A stretch of DNA of 64,000 nt, from the NCBI GenBank assembly GCA_009885945.1, contig VFJR01000013.1, positions 1-64,000 on the forward strand, read 5' to 3'. The stretch is from Anaerolineaceae bacterium (GTDB lineage Bacteria; Chloroflexota; Anaerolineae; Anaerolineales; Villigracilaceae). The notes beneath the pieces are model-generated. The model did no database searches. It was not told where the DNA came from and was given only the letters and a program-made list of their open reading frames with translations. Position numbers and translations under genes: made by a program. Shown here piece after piece: positions 27,384 through 36,311 of the stretch; the first letter of the stretch is position 1, and every line of letters starts with the position of its first letter.

Positions 27384-27906
27384 TGCTTATATTCCATTCT
27401 TGAAATTTTATTTCTTCTATATCTTTAGTAGGAAGCAAGGTTAGCTTGTCTTTTCTGCCTTGGCGCTTATAAATTTTATAAACGGCATCTTTTGGAGTAG
27501 TTACTTTTGCGACTAAATTTACCTTTTGATTTACTAGCGCAAGCAAGTCAGATTTTTTAACCAACAAAAAAGAATGTTCTTTTTCAAAGGCAATTAAATC
27601 TGCTTTCCCAAACAGCCAGCCAGTATCTTGCGGGCGAACCCCGTGCAACTCAACCCAGGTCAAATCAATTTGCATCTCTGCATCACTGCGAGAGATGCGT
27701 TTACGGCTTTTTACTTCTATCTTATAAAGCACATCGTCTTTTTTAATTTCAAAATCCCAATGCTCATTTATATTTTCATCTTTGGATGCAGGCGAAACCT
27801 GCCAGCCCAAGGACTGCGCCGTTTTTGCAAATAGATCTTCGGCACGCTGCCCCAATTCTAGGGAGTCTTTTTTATCAAATTTATTTCTTGAATTTTGTGT
27901 GTGCAT
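27373..27906 (-). CDS. PD-(D/E)XK nuclease-like protein
   Basis: The 177-residue soluble protein has 'ELGQRAEDLFAKTAQSLGW' (first helix with Glu), then 'HWDFEI' (Asp) and 'YKIEVKSRKR' (E-x-K). That order and spacing match the PD-(D/E)XK active site found in restriction and repair nucleases. The rest of the protein is a lysine-rich beta/alpha domain with no recognised name. It could be a genuine nuclease or an inactive relative. It overlaps the downstream lipoprotein gene by 11 nt, an odd partnership with no obvious shared function. No methyltransferase is nearby. Confidence 0.65.
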   Translation of the reverse strand: MHTQNSRNKFDKKDSLELGQRAEDLFAKTAQSLGWQVSPASKDENINEHWDFEIKKDDVLYKIEVKSRKRISRSDAEMQIDLTWVELHGVRPQDTGWLFGKADLIAFEKEHSFLLVKKSDLLALVNQKVNLVAKVTTPKDAVYKIYKRQGRKDKLTLLPTKDIEEIKFQEWNISNEI

Positions 27907-27953
27907 GTCAATATTTGCAGTACCATTTATTTATATAAAAATTTTTTTTAGAA

Positions 27954-28742
27954 TTATCCATTCTCTTGATTAAAAGAACCCTGCAAAATTTCTTCAATTA
28001 ACTTTTGGAGAGCCTCAAAAGATTGCGCACCCTCCACTTTATAGCCATTGATCAAAAACGTCGGCGTGGCACGAATTCCATCCGCTTCTGCCTGCGCTAG
28101 ATCATGCTCCACCGTCCCTTGATGCATTCTCTCACTGATGCATGTTTCGAATTCCTGCTGGTCAAGGTCTATGATTTTGGCAAATTTGATTAAATTTTTT
28201 TGAGAATACGCGCCAATATTTTCGCCCTTCCAGTTGATGAAAAGCGTGTCATGATATTCCCAAAACTTTCCTTGATCACCCGCGCAATACGCGGCTTCTG
28301 CGGCATCAATAGATTCCTGCCCAAGAAACGCAAAATTTCTATACTCAAAATAAACTTTGCCTGTATTAACATATTGCTCTATCAATTGAGGTTCACTCTC
28401 TTTCCAAAACTTGAGGCAATATGGGCATTGAAAATCGCCATATTCAATAATATGAACTGGGGCATTGGGATCCCCCATAGTGTTGCTATTCGCCATGATG
28501 CGAGTGCGTTGTTCTGCTTCTTTGATAATATTTGGGATAAATTCTTGCGCTTTTTCAGGTCCTGCAAAAATCAAGGTGCCTATAAAGATAAAGACACAAA
28601 CAAATATTGCACATCCGCTTGTTGCTAGCAATGTGACCCAGCTTGGTTTTTTAGGTTCAACGGATATTACAACTTGTTCTTCGCTCATCACTACTCCTGC
28701 TGGGTTTATCAATTGATCATCTTCAATCTTCTGCTGATCCAT
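27954..28742 (-). CDS. DsbA-like thioredoxin-fold protein, membrane-anchored
   Basis: The 262-residue protein has one N-terminal membrane anchor (about 35-60) and then a DsbA/Thioredoxin_4 domain. The redox motif is CPYC in 'YGDFQCPYCLKFW', and the cis-Pro loop is 'GIRATPTFLINGYKVEG'. It should make or shuffle disulphides on the outside of the membrane. The ATG at 28742 is preferred to a TTG six bases upstream. It follows the UPF0047 gene after 9 nt and so belongs to a three-gene operon with it and the FMN flavoprotein gene. Confidence 0.9.
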   Translation of the reverse strand: MDQQKIEDDQLINPAGVVMSEEQVVISVEPKKPSWVTLLATSGCAIFVCVFIFIGTLIFAGPEKAQEFIPNIIKEAEQRTRIMANSNTMGDPNAPVHIIEYGDFQCPYCLKFWKESEPQLIEQYVNTGKVYFEYRNFAFLGQESIDAAEAAYCAGDQGKFWEYHDTLFINWKGENIGAYSQKNLIKFAKIIDLDQQEFETCISERMHQGTVEHDLAQAEADGIRATPTFLINGYKVEGAQSFEALQKLIEEILQGSFNQENG

Positions 28743-28751
28743 AGTCAAAAT

Positions 28752-29171
28752 TTATGCCCCTATAATTTTTACCAAAACACGCTTTTTTCTTTTGCCATCA
28801 AACTCGCCATAAAAAATTTGCTCCCAAGTACCAAAGTCTAGTTGACCCTCGGTAACCGCTACGACTACTTCACGACCCATCACTTGGCGCTTCATATGAG
28901 CATCGGCGTTATCTTCACCTGTATCATTATGGCGATATTGATTAATAGGCTCGTGCGGCGCAAGTTTTTCCAGCCATTTATCATAATCTTCCAACAAACC
29001 ACTTTCGTCGTCATTAATGAACACGGACGATGTAATGTGCATAGAATTTACCAAACACAAGCCCTCTTGAATCCCGCTTTCACGCAGAGCTTCTTCCACC
29101 TCAGGGGTGATATTAGCAAATCCGCGCTTTTCAGGAATTTTGAGCCAAATTTCTTTACGGTAATGTTTCAT
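28752..29171 (-). CDS. YjbQ/UPF0047 family protein
   Basis: From ATG 29171 the product has 139 residues, the normal size for the family. It carries '[20 protein letters not shown]', and '[19 protein letters not shown]' followed by '[18 protein letters not shown]', the conserved UPF0047 block. Some members complement thiamine phosphate synthase mutants weakly, but the physiological role is unclear. The longer open frame upstream of 29171 is rejected because it would overlap most of the neighbouring flavoprotein. The true overlap is 17 nt. Confidence 0.9.
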   Translation of the reverse strand: MKHYRKEIWLKIPEKRGFANITPEVEEALRESGIQEGLCLVNSMHITSSVFINDDESGLLEDYDKWLEKLAPHEPINQYRHNDTGEDNADAHMKRQVMGREVVVAVTEGQLDFGTWEQIFYGEFDGKRKKRVLVKIIGA

Positions 29172-29745
29172 AATAAGTAAACCATTTTTCATCAAGGGAT
29201 TGCCACTCTTCGCTCTGGTCTGCGCGCTCAGCCCAGTTTTCTTTGCCAGTCCACGATTCGATTTTGATCTCATAGACAGACGTGGCGCGCAATTCTTTTT
29301 CGGTAGCGGAGCGATAGTCTTTGTCAATTTGCATTGCGCCAAAATATTTGGCGACCAGCTTGTGTAAAACAGTAACTTGCTCTTGTGGGTCTGTGATCAG
29401 GCTTGCCTTGCCATATACAATCACGCTTCGATATTGAAGCGAAAATTCCAAGGCTACGTTGGCGGGCAATAGTTTACCAAACTGAGTTACCTCCACGCAT
29501 ACTTCCGCATGACGTTCAATATTTGAGCGGATGCGCCCTGCAATATTGGAATGAAAAATTAAGCGGTGTCCTGCTTCGTCGTAGAAAAATGTCGTTGGGT
29601 TGATAAAAGGCTGAAGGTCCCAGCGTGAGGCGATGTGCGCGATCTGCTCACGCTGAAGCAAGGCGCGAATCCATTCATCATCTTTTGTAAGATGGGGTCT
29701 GCGTTGAAATGCGTTAGGGGGTTGATTTTCGTGACTGCGAGTCAT
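29155..29745 (-). CDS. Pyridoxamine 5'-phosphate oxidase-like FMN-binding split-barrel protein
   Basis: The product is 196 residues from ATG 29745. The split-barrel pattern includes '[25 protein letters not shown]', '[18 protein letters not shown]' (FMN phosphate contact) and '[13 protein letters not shown]'. It resembles NimA-like/PNPOx-like flavoproteins of 150-200 residues that reduce small molecules. The cofactor is probably FMN or F420; the substrate is unknown. The upstream open frame (to 29835) overlaps the preceding membrane-protein gene and lacks a better start. Confidence 0.85.
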   Translation of the reverse strand: MTRSHENQPPNAFQRRPHLTKDDEWIRALLQREQIAHIASRWDLQPFINPTTFFYDEAGHRLIFHSNIAGRIRSNIERHAEVCVEVTQFGKLLPANVALEFSLQYRSVIVYGKASLITDPQEQVTVLHKLVAKYFGAMQIDKDYRSATEKELRATSVYEIKIESWTGKENWAERADQSEEWQSLDEKWFTYYETLP

Positions 29746-29773
29746 AGTTTTTTTCCAAAAATAATGTGAATTC

Positions 29774-30352
29774 TCATTGAGTGTCAACAAGTAAATATTT
29801 ATACCAAGCCCATAGCGCAACAAAGCCAAAGACACAGGTTAATCCAGTCATGATCCAATTCGTCTGATTAGAAAGAGCTAACACGCCAAGCAGAAAGTAA
29901 ATAGATGCGCCAAAAGTTAACCCGCCCAGCAGGGTAACTTCAAACGCCATTAAGTTGGCAATGCTATAAGGTTTGTTGGTAGCAGGAACTGATTTGGCGC
30001 GCCACTTGAAGGCGGGGGCAATTTCAGGATTCTCTTTTATGTAATATTCCTTGATCTTGTTCATGGCTTGCACAGATTCATGCCACGCGGCACGCAGACG
30101 GGCAAGCTGGGCAATGGTTAATGCGCCCATAATCGTAAGTACAAGAAATAGTAGAAAAAATGCCAGTGAAAGTACAGCGCTTGTATCCGCTGCAAATTGT
30201 GTTCCCAAAATTGCCGCCACCAATGAACCAGTCGAGACAAGATAAAAAGAGGTCGCACGTGCGCGGTCTTCGTTGGCTTGAAAAACCGTACTGGCAATGT
30301 AATTATATTCAGCCAAAAGTATTTCGTTTTTATTAAGTTTTTGTTGCGCCAT
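29774..30352 (-). CDS. Small membrane protein of unknown function
   Basis: The product is 192 residues from ATG 30352, which has GGAG 7 nt upstream. It has four hydrophobic segments (two near 37-85, two near 140-188) separated by a basic/polar helix containing 'QLARLRAAWHESVQAMNKIKE' in two parts. The pattern resembles SLATT/DUF-type two-plus-two membrane proteins, but I cannot name it. It is followed by the FMN flavoprotein gene on the same strand. Confidence 0.7.
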   Translation of the reverse strand: MAQQKLNKNEILLAEYNYIASTVFQANEDRARATSFYLVSTGSLVAAILGTQFAADTSAVLSLAFFLLFLVLTIMGALTIAQLARLRAAWHESVQAMNKIKEYYIKENPEIAPAFKWRAKSVPATNKPYSIANLMAFEVTLLGGLTFGASIYFLLGVLALSNQTNWIMTGLTCVFGFVALWAWYKYLLVDTQ

Positions 30353-30405
30353 ATATTTCTCCAGTTTTCGCTGAGCCAATTATGACATAAGTTTGATTTA
30401 AATAA

Positions 30406-30438
30406 TACACCCCGCAGTTAATAATTCTGCGGGGTGTA
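30406..30438 (-). terminator. Rho-independent terminator after the M29 aminopeptidase gene
   Basis: TACACCCCGCAG, a 9-nt loop, then CTGCGGGGTGTA. It sits 18 nt past the aminopeptidase stop codon on the minus strand. Confidence 0.8.
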
Positions 30439-30455
30439 TAAAAGTTTTTTGGTCT

Positions 30456-31700
30456 TTACACCTTGAATGCCCATTCACCTTTACGCATCACCGGCTCACG
30501 CGTGCCATCCTGCCGAATGCCATCAATGTCCATTTTGGCAGAACCGATCATAAAGTCCACGTGGGTCAGGCTGTTATTACCGCCGCTTTGCTGGAATTCA
30601 TCATCATTAAGTTCTTCCCCGCCGATTAAGGTAAAACGATAGGCGCGTCCAATGGCAATATGACAGGATGCGTTTTCATCGAAGAGTGTATTGTAAAAAA
30701 GATGCCCGCGCTTGGAAATAGGAGAACTATGAGGCACAAGAGCAACTTCACCGAGGTGCGAAGCGCCCTCATCAGTATCAATTAATTTCTTGAGGATAGT
30801 TTCGCCTTTTTTGGCTTGAACACTGACCACACGCCCATTCTCAAAAGTCAGGCTAAAGTCTTCGATCAATGTGCCGCCATAACTCAGAGGCATACTCGCC
30901 GCAACATATCCATCTGCACGATTTCGATCAGGCAGGGTAAACATTTCTTCGGTAGGTATATTTGCAGTGAAGATCGTGCCGTTCTCAGCCATAGCTTGCG
31001 CGCTGGTCCATTTATGTCCATGCGGCAAACCGATGGTTAAGTCAGTGCCAGGACCTTTGTAATGAAGTGCGCTGTATTGCTTTGATTGTATATATTTTGT
31101 ACGTTCACGTAAATTTTTAATATGTGTTTCCCAAGCCTTGACGGGGTTCTCTGTATTAACCCGTGTTGATTCAAAAATAGCTTTCCATAATTTAGCTTCT
31201 GCTTTTTCCACGGATAGTTTGGGGAAAACTTTTTTCGCCCATGCAGGGCTGGAAGCCGCGATCACACACCAATTAACCGCGTTGCGCGTCACTGCCGCGC
31301 TGATAGGTGCGTTGTGTTTCAATGCAGTTTTTTGCGCGCTGGAAATAAATTCCATGTCGAGACCATTGAACAAGTCAGGGTTGTTCGATGAAATAGACAA
31401 AATCGCATCACCCTTGTTGATCATGTCCATAATACCGCTTACCTGCCAGGTTGAAAATTCGTCATGTGAATCGCGCGGCGCGCTTTCGACACGCAAACGA
31501 GCAAGTTCTTCATCCGCCCAAATTACATCCACATAACGAGCCCCAACTTCATAAGCGACTCGGGCAATCTCACGCACCAACGGGGCTGTATGAATGGGGG
31601 TACGAATTGAAAGCCTTTGCCCTTTGCGAAGACCCAGCCCAATCTTTACAACCACTTCTGCATATTTTTTTAAGTTTTTGTTGAAGGAAGACGATGCCAT
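30456..31700 (-). CDS. M29-family metallo-aminopeptidase (AmpS-like)
   Basis: The 414-residue protein shows the M29 pattern: 'GLGLRKGQRLSIRTPI' at the N-terminus, 'WCVIAASSPAWAKKVFP', then the metal-ligand blocks 'NIPTEEMFTLPDRNRADG', 'LGEVALVPHSSPIS', 'LFYNTLFDENASCHIAIG' and 'NNSLTHVDFMIGS'. These enzymes are cytoplasmic two-metal aminopeptidases of broad specificity. Start ATG 31700 follows an AAGGGAA ribosome binding site, and a TATACT -10 box stands near 31732-31737 on the minus strand. It is a single-gene unit ended by a hairpin. Confidence 0.92.
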   Translation of the reverse strand: MASSSFNKNLKKYAEVVVKIGLGLRKGQRLSIRTPIHTAPLVREIARVAYEVGARYVDVIWADEELARLRVESAPRDSHDEFSTWQVSGIMDMINKGDAILSISSNNPDLFNGLDMEFISSAQKTALKHNAPISAAVTRNAVNWCVIAASSPAWAKKVFPKLSVEKAEAKLWKAIFESTRVNTENPVKAWETHIKNLRERTKYIQSKQYSALHYKGPGTDLTIGLPHGHKWTSAQAMAENGTIFTANIPTEEMFTLPDRNRADGYVAASMPLSYGGTLIEDFSLTFENGRVVSVQAKKGETILKKLIDTDEGASHLGEVALVPHSSPISKRGHLFYNTLFDENASCHIAIGRAYRFTLIGGEELNDDEFQQSGGNNSLTHVDFMIGSAKMDIDGIRQDGTREPVMRKGEWAFKV

Positions 31701-31833
31701 AATTTCCCTTAAAATGACGATTTTTTCAAGTATAGCACAGGGATAACTTTTATCGGTTGCGGATTTATTTCAGAATATGATTATGTTTCTGTCATGTTTT
31801 ATGTGAGCGCAAGCATTAAGATAACACCGAATT

Positions 31834-32802
31834 ATGTTACCAGCTACCCACCCAAACACCCCGCAAGCGCAGCCTGCCCGCCAATCATCCCTGCCTATGA
31901 AAACCCTGCTCCTCATTCCTGAACCCAATGAACGCGCCATGGTTACGCAAGCGGCAGAAAAATCCAAGCATCAGACAGTTTCGATTGAGACCAGCGAACA
32001 AGCTTGGCGCATCATCGAAACAGGGCAAATCCAATTAATTATCGCGGATTGGGATGCCAGCGATGTACGTCCGCTTAAATTTATTCAGCGTGTACGGCAA
32101 GCCCACTCACACAAACAGTTGTATATTCTTCTGGTGACATCCAAAGTATCAGACGAAGAACTTATTAATTGCGGGGCTGATGACTACCTGCGAAAACCAT
32201 TCTCTGAAACAGAAATCAAAATGCGCATTATCATGGCAAGCCGCATCCTTACCCTCACCAGCAGCCTTGCGGCGGCTCACGAACAATTAGCACATCAAGC
32301 AATCTTTGATGAGCTGACAGGTTTCCTAAATCGTTCTGCATTTCATAAACAGGCATTGGGCGAGTTAGAAAGAGCACGGCGCAGCGCTATCCCATTTTGT
32401 GTCGCCGCAGTAGAAGTGGATAACTTCAAAGCCATTGTTGATCAGCATGGGCAGGAAACAGGCAACAACGTATTAAAGATCGTCGCTCAAACTATTCGTG
32501 AAAAAAGCCGTCCTTACGACAGCATTAGCCGCTGGAGCGGAGATTCATTTTTAATGGCGGTTTCTGGAACCATTGGAGCGGATGCCGAAAAAGTTGCAGA
32601 ACGTATCATCAAAAGCATACGTTCCATGCACATTACAACAGATAAAAACCAGCCAGTGGATGTTAACTTAAGCACAGGCATTGTGTCTGTCATGACGGTA
32701 AACAACGCAACAGAAATTGAACCGCTTCTTCTTAAAGCAAGGCAGGCTGTTGTGCGCGCCAAAGAAGCAGGCGGCAATCAAGTATTTATGATCAGTGAGT
32801 AG
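31834..32802 (+). CDS. Receiver-GGDEF protein with degenerate active site
   Basis: The protein is 322 residues (301 if ATG 31897 is used; neither has a good ribosome binding site). A receiver domain (about 23-140) has Asp72 in 'IIADWD' and Lys in 'RKPFSE'. A GGDEF domain (about 160-320) starts at 'DELTGFLNRSAF'. The signature loop reads S-G-D-S-F where active cyclases have GG(D/E)EF, so one metal-binding acidic residue is Ser. An RxxD product-binding I-site (RPYD) stands exactly five residues before that loop. It may be a weak diguanylate cyclase or a c-di-GMP receptor controlled by phosphorylation (inference). Confidence 0.85.
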   Translation: MLPATHPNTPQAQPARQSSLPMKTLLLIPEPNERAMVTQAAEKSKHQTVSIETSEQAWRIIETGQIQLIIADWDASDVRPLKFIQRVRQAHSHKQLYILLVTSKVSDEELINCGADDYLRKPFSETEIKMRIIMASRILTLTSSLAAAHEQLAHQAIFDELTGFLNRSAFHKQALGELERARRSAIPFCVAAVEVDNFKAIVDQHGQETGNNVLKIVAQTIREKSRPYDSISRWSGDSFLMAVSGTIGADAEKVAERIIKSIRSMHITTDKNQPVDVNLSTGIVSVMTVNNATEIEPLLLKARQAVVRAKEAGGNQVFMISE

Positions 32803-32841
32803 TGCGGGATAAACAGAAAAAGTTAATAACAAAGGACATTA

Positions 32842-32889
32842 AACAGTGACCGCTAACGGCTGACTAGTTTGCCATTAGCGGTCACTGTT
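32842..32889. terminator. Bidirectional terminator
   Basis: There is a perfect 15-bp inverted repeat (AACAGTGACCGCTAA and complement) around an 18-nt loop, followed by ATTTTAAAA, between the converging receiver-GGDEF and S9 peptidase genes. Confidence 0.8.
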
Positions 32890-32906
32890 ATTTTAAAACG
32901 AGCAGA

Positions 32907-34925
32907 TTATTTCAAATATTTATCAAACCATCGCAAAATATGTTTAATGCGTTCAACGCGGCGGTCTGTACGTCCATTGCGCGACAAGCCATGAAATTCA
33001 TCGGGGTAACGCACAAATTCAGTATCCACCCCCAAACGTTTGAGCGCCACAAATACTTGTTCACCTTGTTCAATGGGGCAGCGTAAATCATTTTCATAAT
33101 GCTGAACTAAAGTTGGCGTGCGCGCATTACCAATATATTTCAATGGGGACATATCCCACCATTTTTTGTAATCCTTGAAAGGCGGCTCGGCTTCCACTTC
33201 ATATTCAAATGTCCAGTTCAAATCACTTGAGCCCCATTCACTCACAAAATTACTCACACAGCGATCTGTAATTGCGGCTTTGAATCTTTTTGTATGCCCA
33301 ATGATCCACAAGGTCATATAACCGCCATACGAGCCGCCTGTTACGCCCATGCGCTCGCTATCAATGTAAGGCAACTTCTCAACATAATCTGTCCATGCCA
33401 TTAAGTCTGCATAATCGGCTGTGCCCCACGCGCCCCAAATTGCGCCGGCATGTTCTTCGCCATAGCCTTTGCCTCCGCGCGGGTTACAAAAATAAACAAC
33501 ATAACCCTGCGCAGCTAATACTTGAAACTCATGGAAAAACATTTTGCCGTATTGCGTCAGCGGTCCACCATGAATATATAAAATAGATGGATATTTTTTT
33601 CTCGGATTAAAAGCGGGAGGTTTGAGAATCCAGCCTTGCAATGGATTTTTACTTGGACCCTTAAACCATACCTCTTCGAATTTACCTAACTCGCTTCTTT
33701 CTATGACCTCGCGGTTGATCCTGCTTAAGATGCGGGTGCTACCCGATTCAATTTCGCGCACAAAGACCTGCCCCGCGTCATCCATGTGACCGAAGTGATA
33801 TGCCACGAAACTCTGCGCATTATCAAAACTGATGCCGCTGACCATGCCGCCTTCACCAACGATCTCTCGCAAGTCATCGCCAGTAACTGAAACGGATTTT
33901 AAAACACTGCTTCCGTTGAGCCCCGCCTGAAAGTAAATTTTCTTTCCATCTTTCGACCACACAGGCGGCATTAATTCACCTGCGGCTGTATCGCTAGTAA
34001 CAGATGCAGATGCTTCAATATCATATTTCTCAATTAAATTCTTTGCGGACTTGCTTCCATCAATTGAGACAATCCACAAGCTGTCATTTTTATATTCCAA
34101 TCCTTTGCCGTCGGTGCCAAAGTATGCGATCCATTTGCCGTCTGACGAAAAGGAAAGCAAGTGTTTATTGCCTTCAGGAGTTTTAATTTTGCGCGCATCC
34201 CCTCCGTCAGCTGGGATAATGAACAGGTCGGTTGCGTAAGGGTCGAGGTCGGGGTCTGAGGCGCGGTTCGAGAAGAAGGCGATCCATTTCCCATCAGGTG
34301 AATAGGCTGAGTTAAATTCATCCCAAATTTTGTGATCAGTTAATTGTTTAGGCTTGCCAGTGCGCGCGTCAATACTCCAAAGATGGGTGCGTTCATGAGG
34401 CAAATATCCATACCCATCGAGTTTGTAAAATAGACGGTCATAATGCCGAGCTACCACGCCAAGTTTTTTCTTATCTTCATCTTCTGCGCGCTCAATATCA
34501 GCGGCATCCATTTTGCGAATTTCACACAATAGTTTTTTGCCGTCAGGCGACCATTGAAAATCATTGATCTCTGCGTCTAGATTTGTGAGCTTGCGTGCTT
34601 CACCGCCATCAAAGGGCAAAACATAAATTTGCGGCGTCTTTTCTTTTGCGCTGCGTTTGGAGAGAAATGCGATTTGGCTTCCATCCGGCGACCAACGCGC
34701 GGTGTTATCACTTTGGTCCCCAAATGTATACTGCCTCGTTTGATTATCTTTGACAGATACAACAAAAATATTTGAATATTTCTTTTCTGTTTTGCGGTCT
34801 ACACGCTGTAAAACATATAAGACATGATTTCCATCTGGAGAAATACGCACGTTAGATAACACTTGCAGGCGGTAGAGGTCTTCAAGTTCAATTGTTTTTT
34901 TGGCTTGCTGTTTTTGTGAGGGCAT
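32907..34925 (-). CDS. S9-family serine peptidase (prolyl oligopeptidase / acylaminoacyl-peptidase type)
   Basis: The 672-residue enzyme uses ATG 34925 with a GGAG site 8 nt upstream. A seven-bladed propeller (about 20-400) shows repeated 'WSPDGKWIAF'-like blades. It is followed by an alpha/beta hydrolase domain with nucleophile Ser in 'GVTGGSYGGY', Asp in 'HYENDLRCP' and His in 'PDEFHGLS'. No signal peptide is seen, so it should be cytoplasmic and cleave short peptides. It is monocistronic, between a terminator and a dispersed repeat. Confidence 0.93.
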   Translation of the reverse strand: MPSQKQQAKKTIELEDLYRLQVLSNVRISPDGNHVLYVLQRVDRKTEKKYSNIFVVSVKDNQTRQYTFGDQSDNTARWSPDGSQIAFLSKRSAKEKTPQIYVLPFDGGEARKLTNLDAEINDFQWSPDGKKLLCEIRKMDAADIERAEDEDKKKLGVVARHYDRLFYKLDGYGYLPHERTHLWSIDARTGKPKQLTDHKIWDEFNSAYSPDGKWIAFFSNRASDPDLDPYATDLFIIPADGGDARKIKTPEGNKHLLSFSSDGKWIAYFGTDGKGLEYKNDSLWIVSIDGSKSAKNLIEKYDIEASASVTSDTAAGELMPPVWSKDGKKIYFQAGLNGSSVLKSVSVTGDDLREIVGEGGMVSGISFDNAQSFVAYHFGHMDDAGQVFVREIESGSTRILSRINREVIERSELGKFEEVWFKGPSKNPLQGWILKPPAFNPRKKYPSILYIHGGPLTQYGKMFFHEFQVLAAQGYVVYFCNPRGGKGYGEEHAGAIWGAWGTADYADLMAWTDYVEKLPYIDSERMGVTGGSYGGYMTLWIIGHTKRFKAAITDRCVSNFVSEWGSSDLNWTFEYEVEAEPPFKDYKKWWDMSPLKYIGNARTPTLVQHYENDLRCPIEQGEQVFVALKRLGVDTEFVRYPDEFHGLSRNGRTDRRVERIKHILRWFDKYLK

Positions 34926-34969
34926 ATTGGTTTCTCCATAAACAAACATGATGCTTTGAAAATTAAGAT

Positions 34970-35094
34970 TATGTAAGTGATTTTACACACCATCTCGAAG
35001 GCGTTGCACTGAGCTTGTCGAAGGGTTTGAAAGGCTCGACAAGGTTTTTCTCAAGGAAACCTTCGGGATGTTCTACCTAAGGTGAGTTACATAA
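34970..35094. repeat. Palindromic element carrying the CTGAGCTTGTCGAAG word
   Basis: The ends form a degenerate inverted repeat (TTATGTAAGTGATTTTAC on the left, TGAGTTACATAA on the right) with inner arms CATCTCGAAGG and CCTTCGGGATG. The centre contains GCACTGAGCTTGTCGAAG; its complement-like form is found inside the repeat at 36163. The right end supplies the stop codon region of azlD. Confidence 0.65.
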
Positions 35095-35401
35095 ATATTT
35101 GCAACAAAATCAACGCGGTCATTCCTGCCAGAATGGTAAGTAATGTATTCTTAGTGTAATAAGCAATAACAATCGCAATCATACCAGCCAAAAGACGATG
35201 ATTGCCGAGGGATAAATTCAATTGATTGCCACGGATAAAAATCTCTGGGAAAATAATTGCAGATAAAACCGCGGGGGGCACATAATGCAATGCGCGCTTC
35301 ATCGTTTCTGGGATTTCAAATTTACCAAATAAATAAATCAGAGAAAATCTCATCCCAAAAGTGATAACGCCGCCGAGAAGCATAACCAGCCAAATATTCA
35401 C
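35087..35401 (-). CDS. azlD: AzlD-type branched-chain amino acid exporter subunit
   Basis: The 104-residue protein has four membrane segments: 'VMLLGGVITFGMRFSLIYLF', 'HYVPPAVLSAIIFPEIF', 'LLAGMIAIVIAYYT' and 'LLTILAGMTALILL'. This is the AzlD pattern. It overlaps azlC by 4 nt (ATGA), the usual arrangement. The pair exports branched-chain amino acids or analogues. The 3' end of the gene runs into a dispersed palindromic element, which supplies its last codons and stop region. Confidence 0.92.
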   Translation of the reverse strand: MNIWLVMLLGGVITFGMRFSLIYLFGKFEIPETMKRALHYVPPAVLSAIIFPEIFIRGNQLNLSLGNHRLLAGMIAIVIAYYTKNTLLTILAGMTALILLQIFM

Positions 35402-36099
35402 AGCATCTCTCCTAAGGTTTTGCGCCTTTCCAATAGTGAGCCAACAAAAATACCTGTCAACGACGCGAGGATAAGTCCTAATTTAAAAGGCAGTGAATAT
35501 GCCAGTAATGCCACAACCCCTGCGCTTAATGCTGCCGCAATCATTGGGCGATTCTTTAATGCAGGCACAACCATTGCAATGAATGTGATTGGCAGTGTAA
35601 AGTCGAGAGGCCATTCATCTGGAATGGCTTTGCCAAGGAAGACTCCGATGGCTGTGCTGACTTGCCAGTTAAACCATAATGCAAAACCTGCGCCAAACAC
35701 AAACCAATGGCTTGTAGCTGTAACACCTTCTTTTTCAAATTTAAGAATACTTGGGGCGTAGGCTTCATCGGTTAATAAATAAGAAAGCAATATCTTCCAT
35801 TTTATAGGCAACTCTTTTAAATAAGGAGCTAGTGATGCGCTGTACAACATATGCCTTAAGTTGACAACTGCAATCGTTAATATAATAACGAAGCCCGGAG
35901 CAGATTCCAGCACTAATTGAGTGGTGATAAATTGAGATGAGCCGGCAAAAACAATAGATGACATCATTTGCGAGGCGGCAGGCGAAAGCCCCGCGCCGAG
36001 CGCCAAAGCGCCATAGATCATGCCGAAAGGAAATACGCCGATAAGCAAAGGTGCTTCTGCTCGTACGCCGTCCCAGAATGATTGTATATGTGGTTTCAA
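35398..36099 (-). CDS. azlC: AzlC-type branched-chain amino acid exporter subunit
   Basis: The 233-residue polytopic protein has the AzlC signature 'GVFPFGMIYGALALGAGLSP' and 'MSSIVFAGSSQF', followed by 'VNLRHMLYSASL'. It appears to start at TTG 36099, preceded by TGAGG at good distance. The only nearby ATG upstream (36111) runs into a stop after four codons. Together with azlD it forms the two-subunit exporter. The upstream 200 bp are occupied by a dispersed repeat, so any promoter lies inside or beyond it. Confidence 0.92.
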   Translation of the reverse strand: MKPHIQSFWDGVRAEAPLLIGVFPFGMIYGALALGAGLSPAASQMMSSIVFAGSSQFITTQLVLESAPGFVIILTIAVVNLRHMLYSASLAPYLKELPIKWKILLSYLLTDEAYAPSILKFEKEGVTATSHWFVFGAGFALWFNWQVSTAIGVFLGKAIPDEWPLDFTLPITFIAMVVPALKNRPMIAAALSAGVVALLAYSLPFKLGLILASLTGIFVGSLLERRKTLGEML

Positions 36100-36121
36100 A
36101 AAAGCCTCATGATTAACTTAT

Positions 36122-36307
36122 TGTAACTTGTAACTACTCAGCCATATGTTACATACATGATCATGTCGCTGCGAGGCGCTTACTTCGACAGGCTCAGTAC
36201 AACGCTTATTCTTAGCCGAAGCAGTCTCCTTTCGACTGGAGATTGCTTCGGCGGAAAGAGCAAGAACCCGCCTCGCAACGACATAGCTGAGTAGGTACTG
36301 TAACTTG
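36122..36307. repeat. Dispersed palindromic repeat, family 1, copy 2, with nested CTGAGC word
   Basis: The core 36163-36284 begins ATGTCGCTGCGAGG and ends CCTCGCAACGACAT, with inner GAAGCAGTCTCC and GGAGATTGCTTCG. The core is framed by an outer inverted repeat (GTAACTACTCAGCCATA / CATAGCTGAGTAGGTACTG). Inside, ACTTCGACAGGCTCAGTAC is the complement of the word at about 35007, so one repeat appears inserted in another. Confidence 0.75.
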
Positions 36308-36311
36308 GCAA

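Noticed and set aside
28200-28628. 142-codon plus-strand frame opposite the DsbA-like gene
   Set aside because: Shadow of a clear thioredoxin-fold gene; the product is Lys/Ile-rich without domain features.
29172-29342. 57-codon N-terminal extension of the UPF0047 protein
   Set aside because: It lies within the flavoprotein gene in another frame, and the family normally begins at the ATG at 29171.
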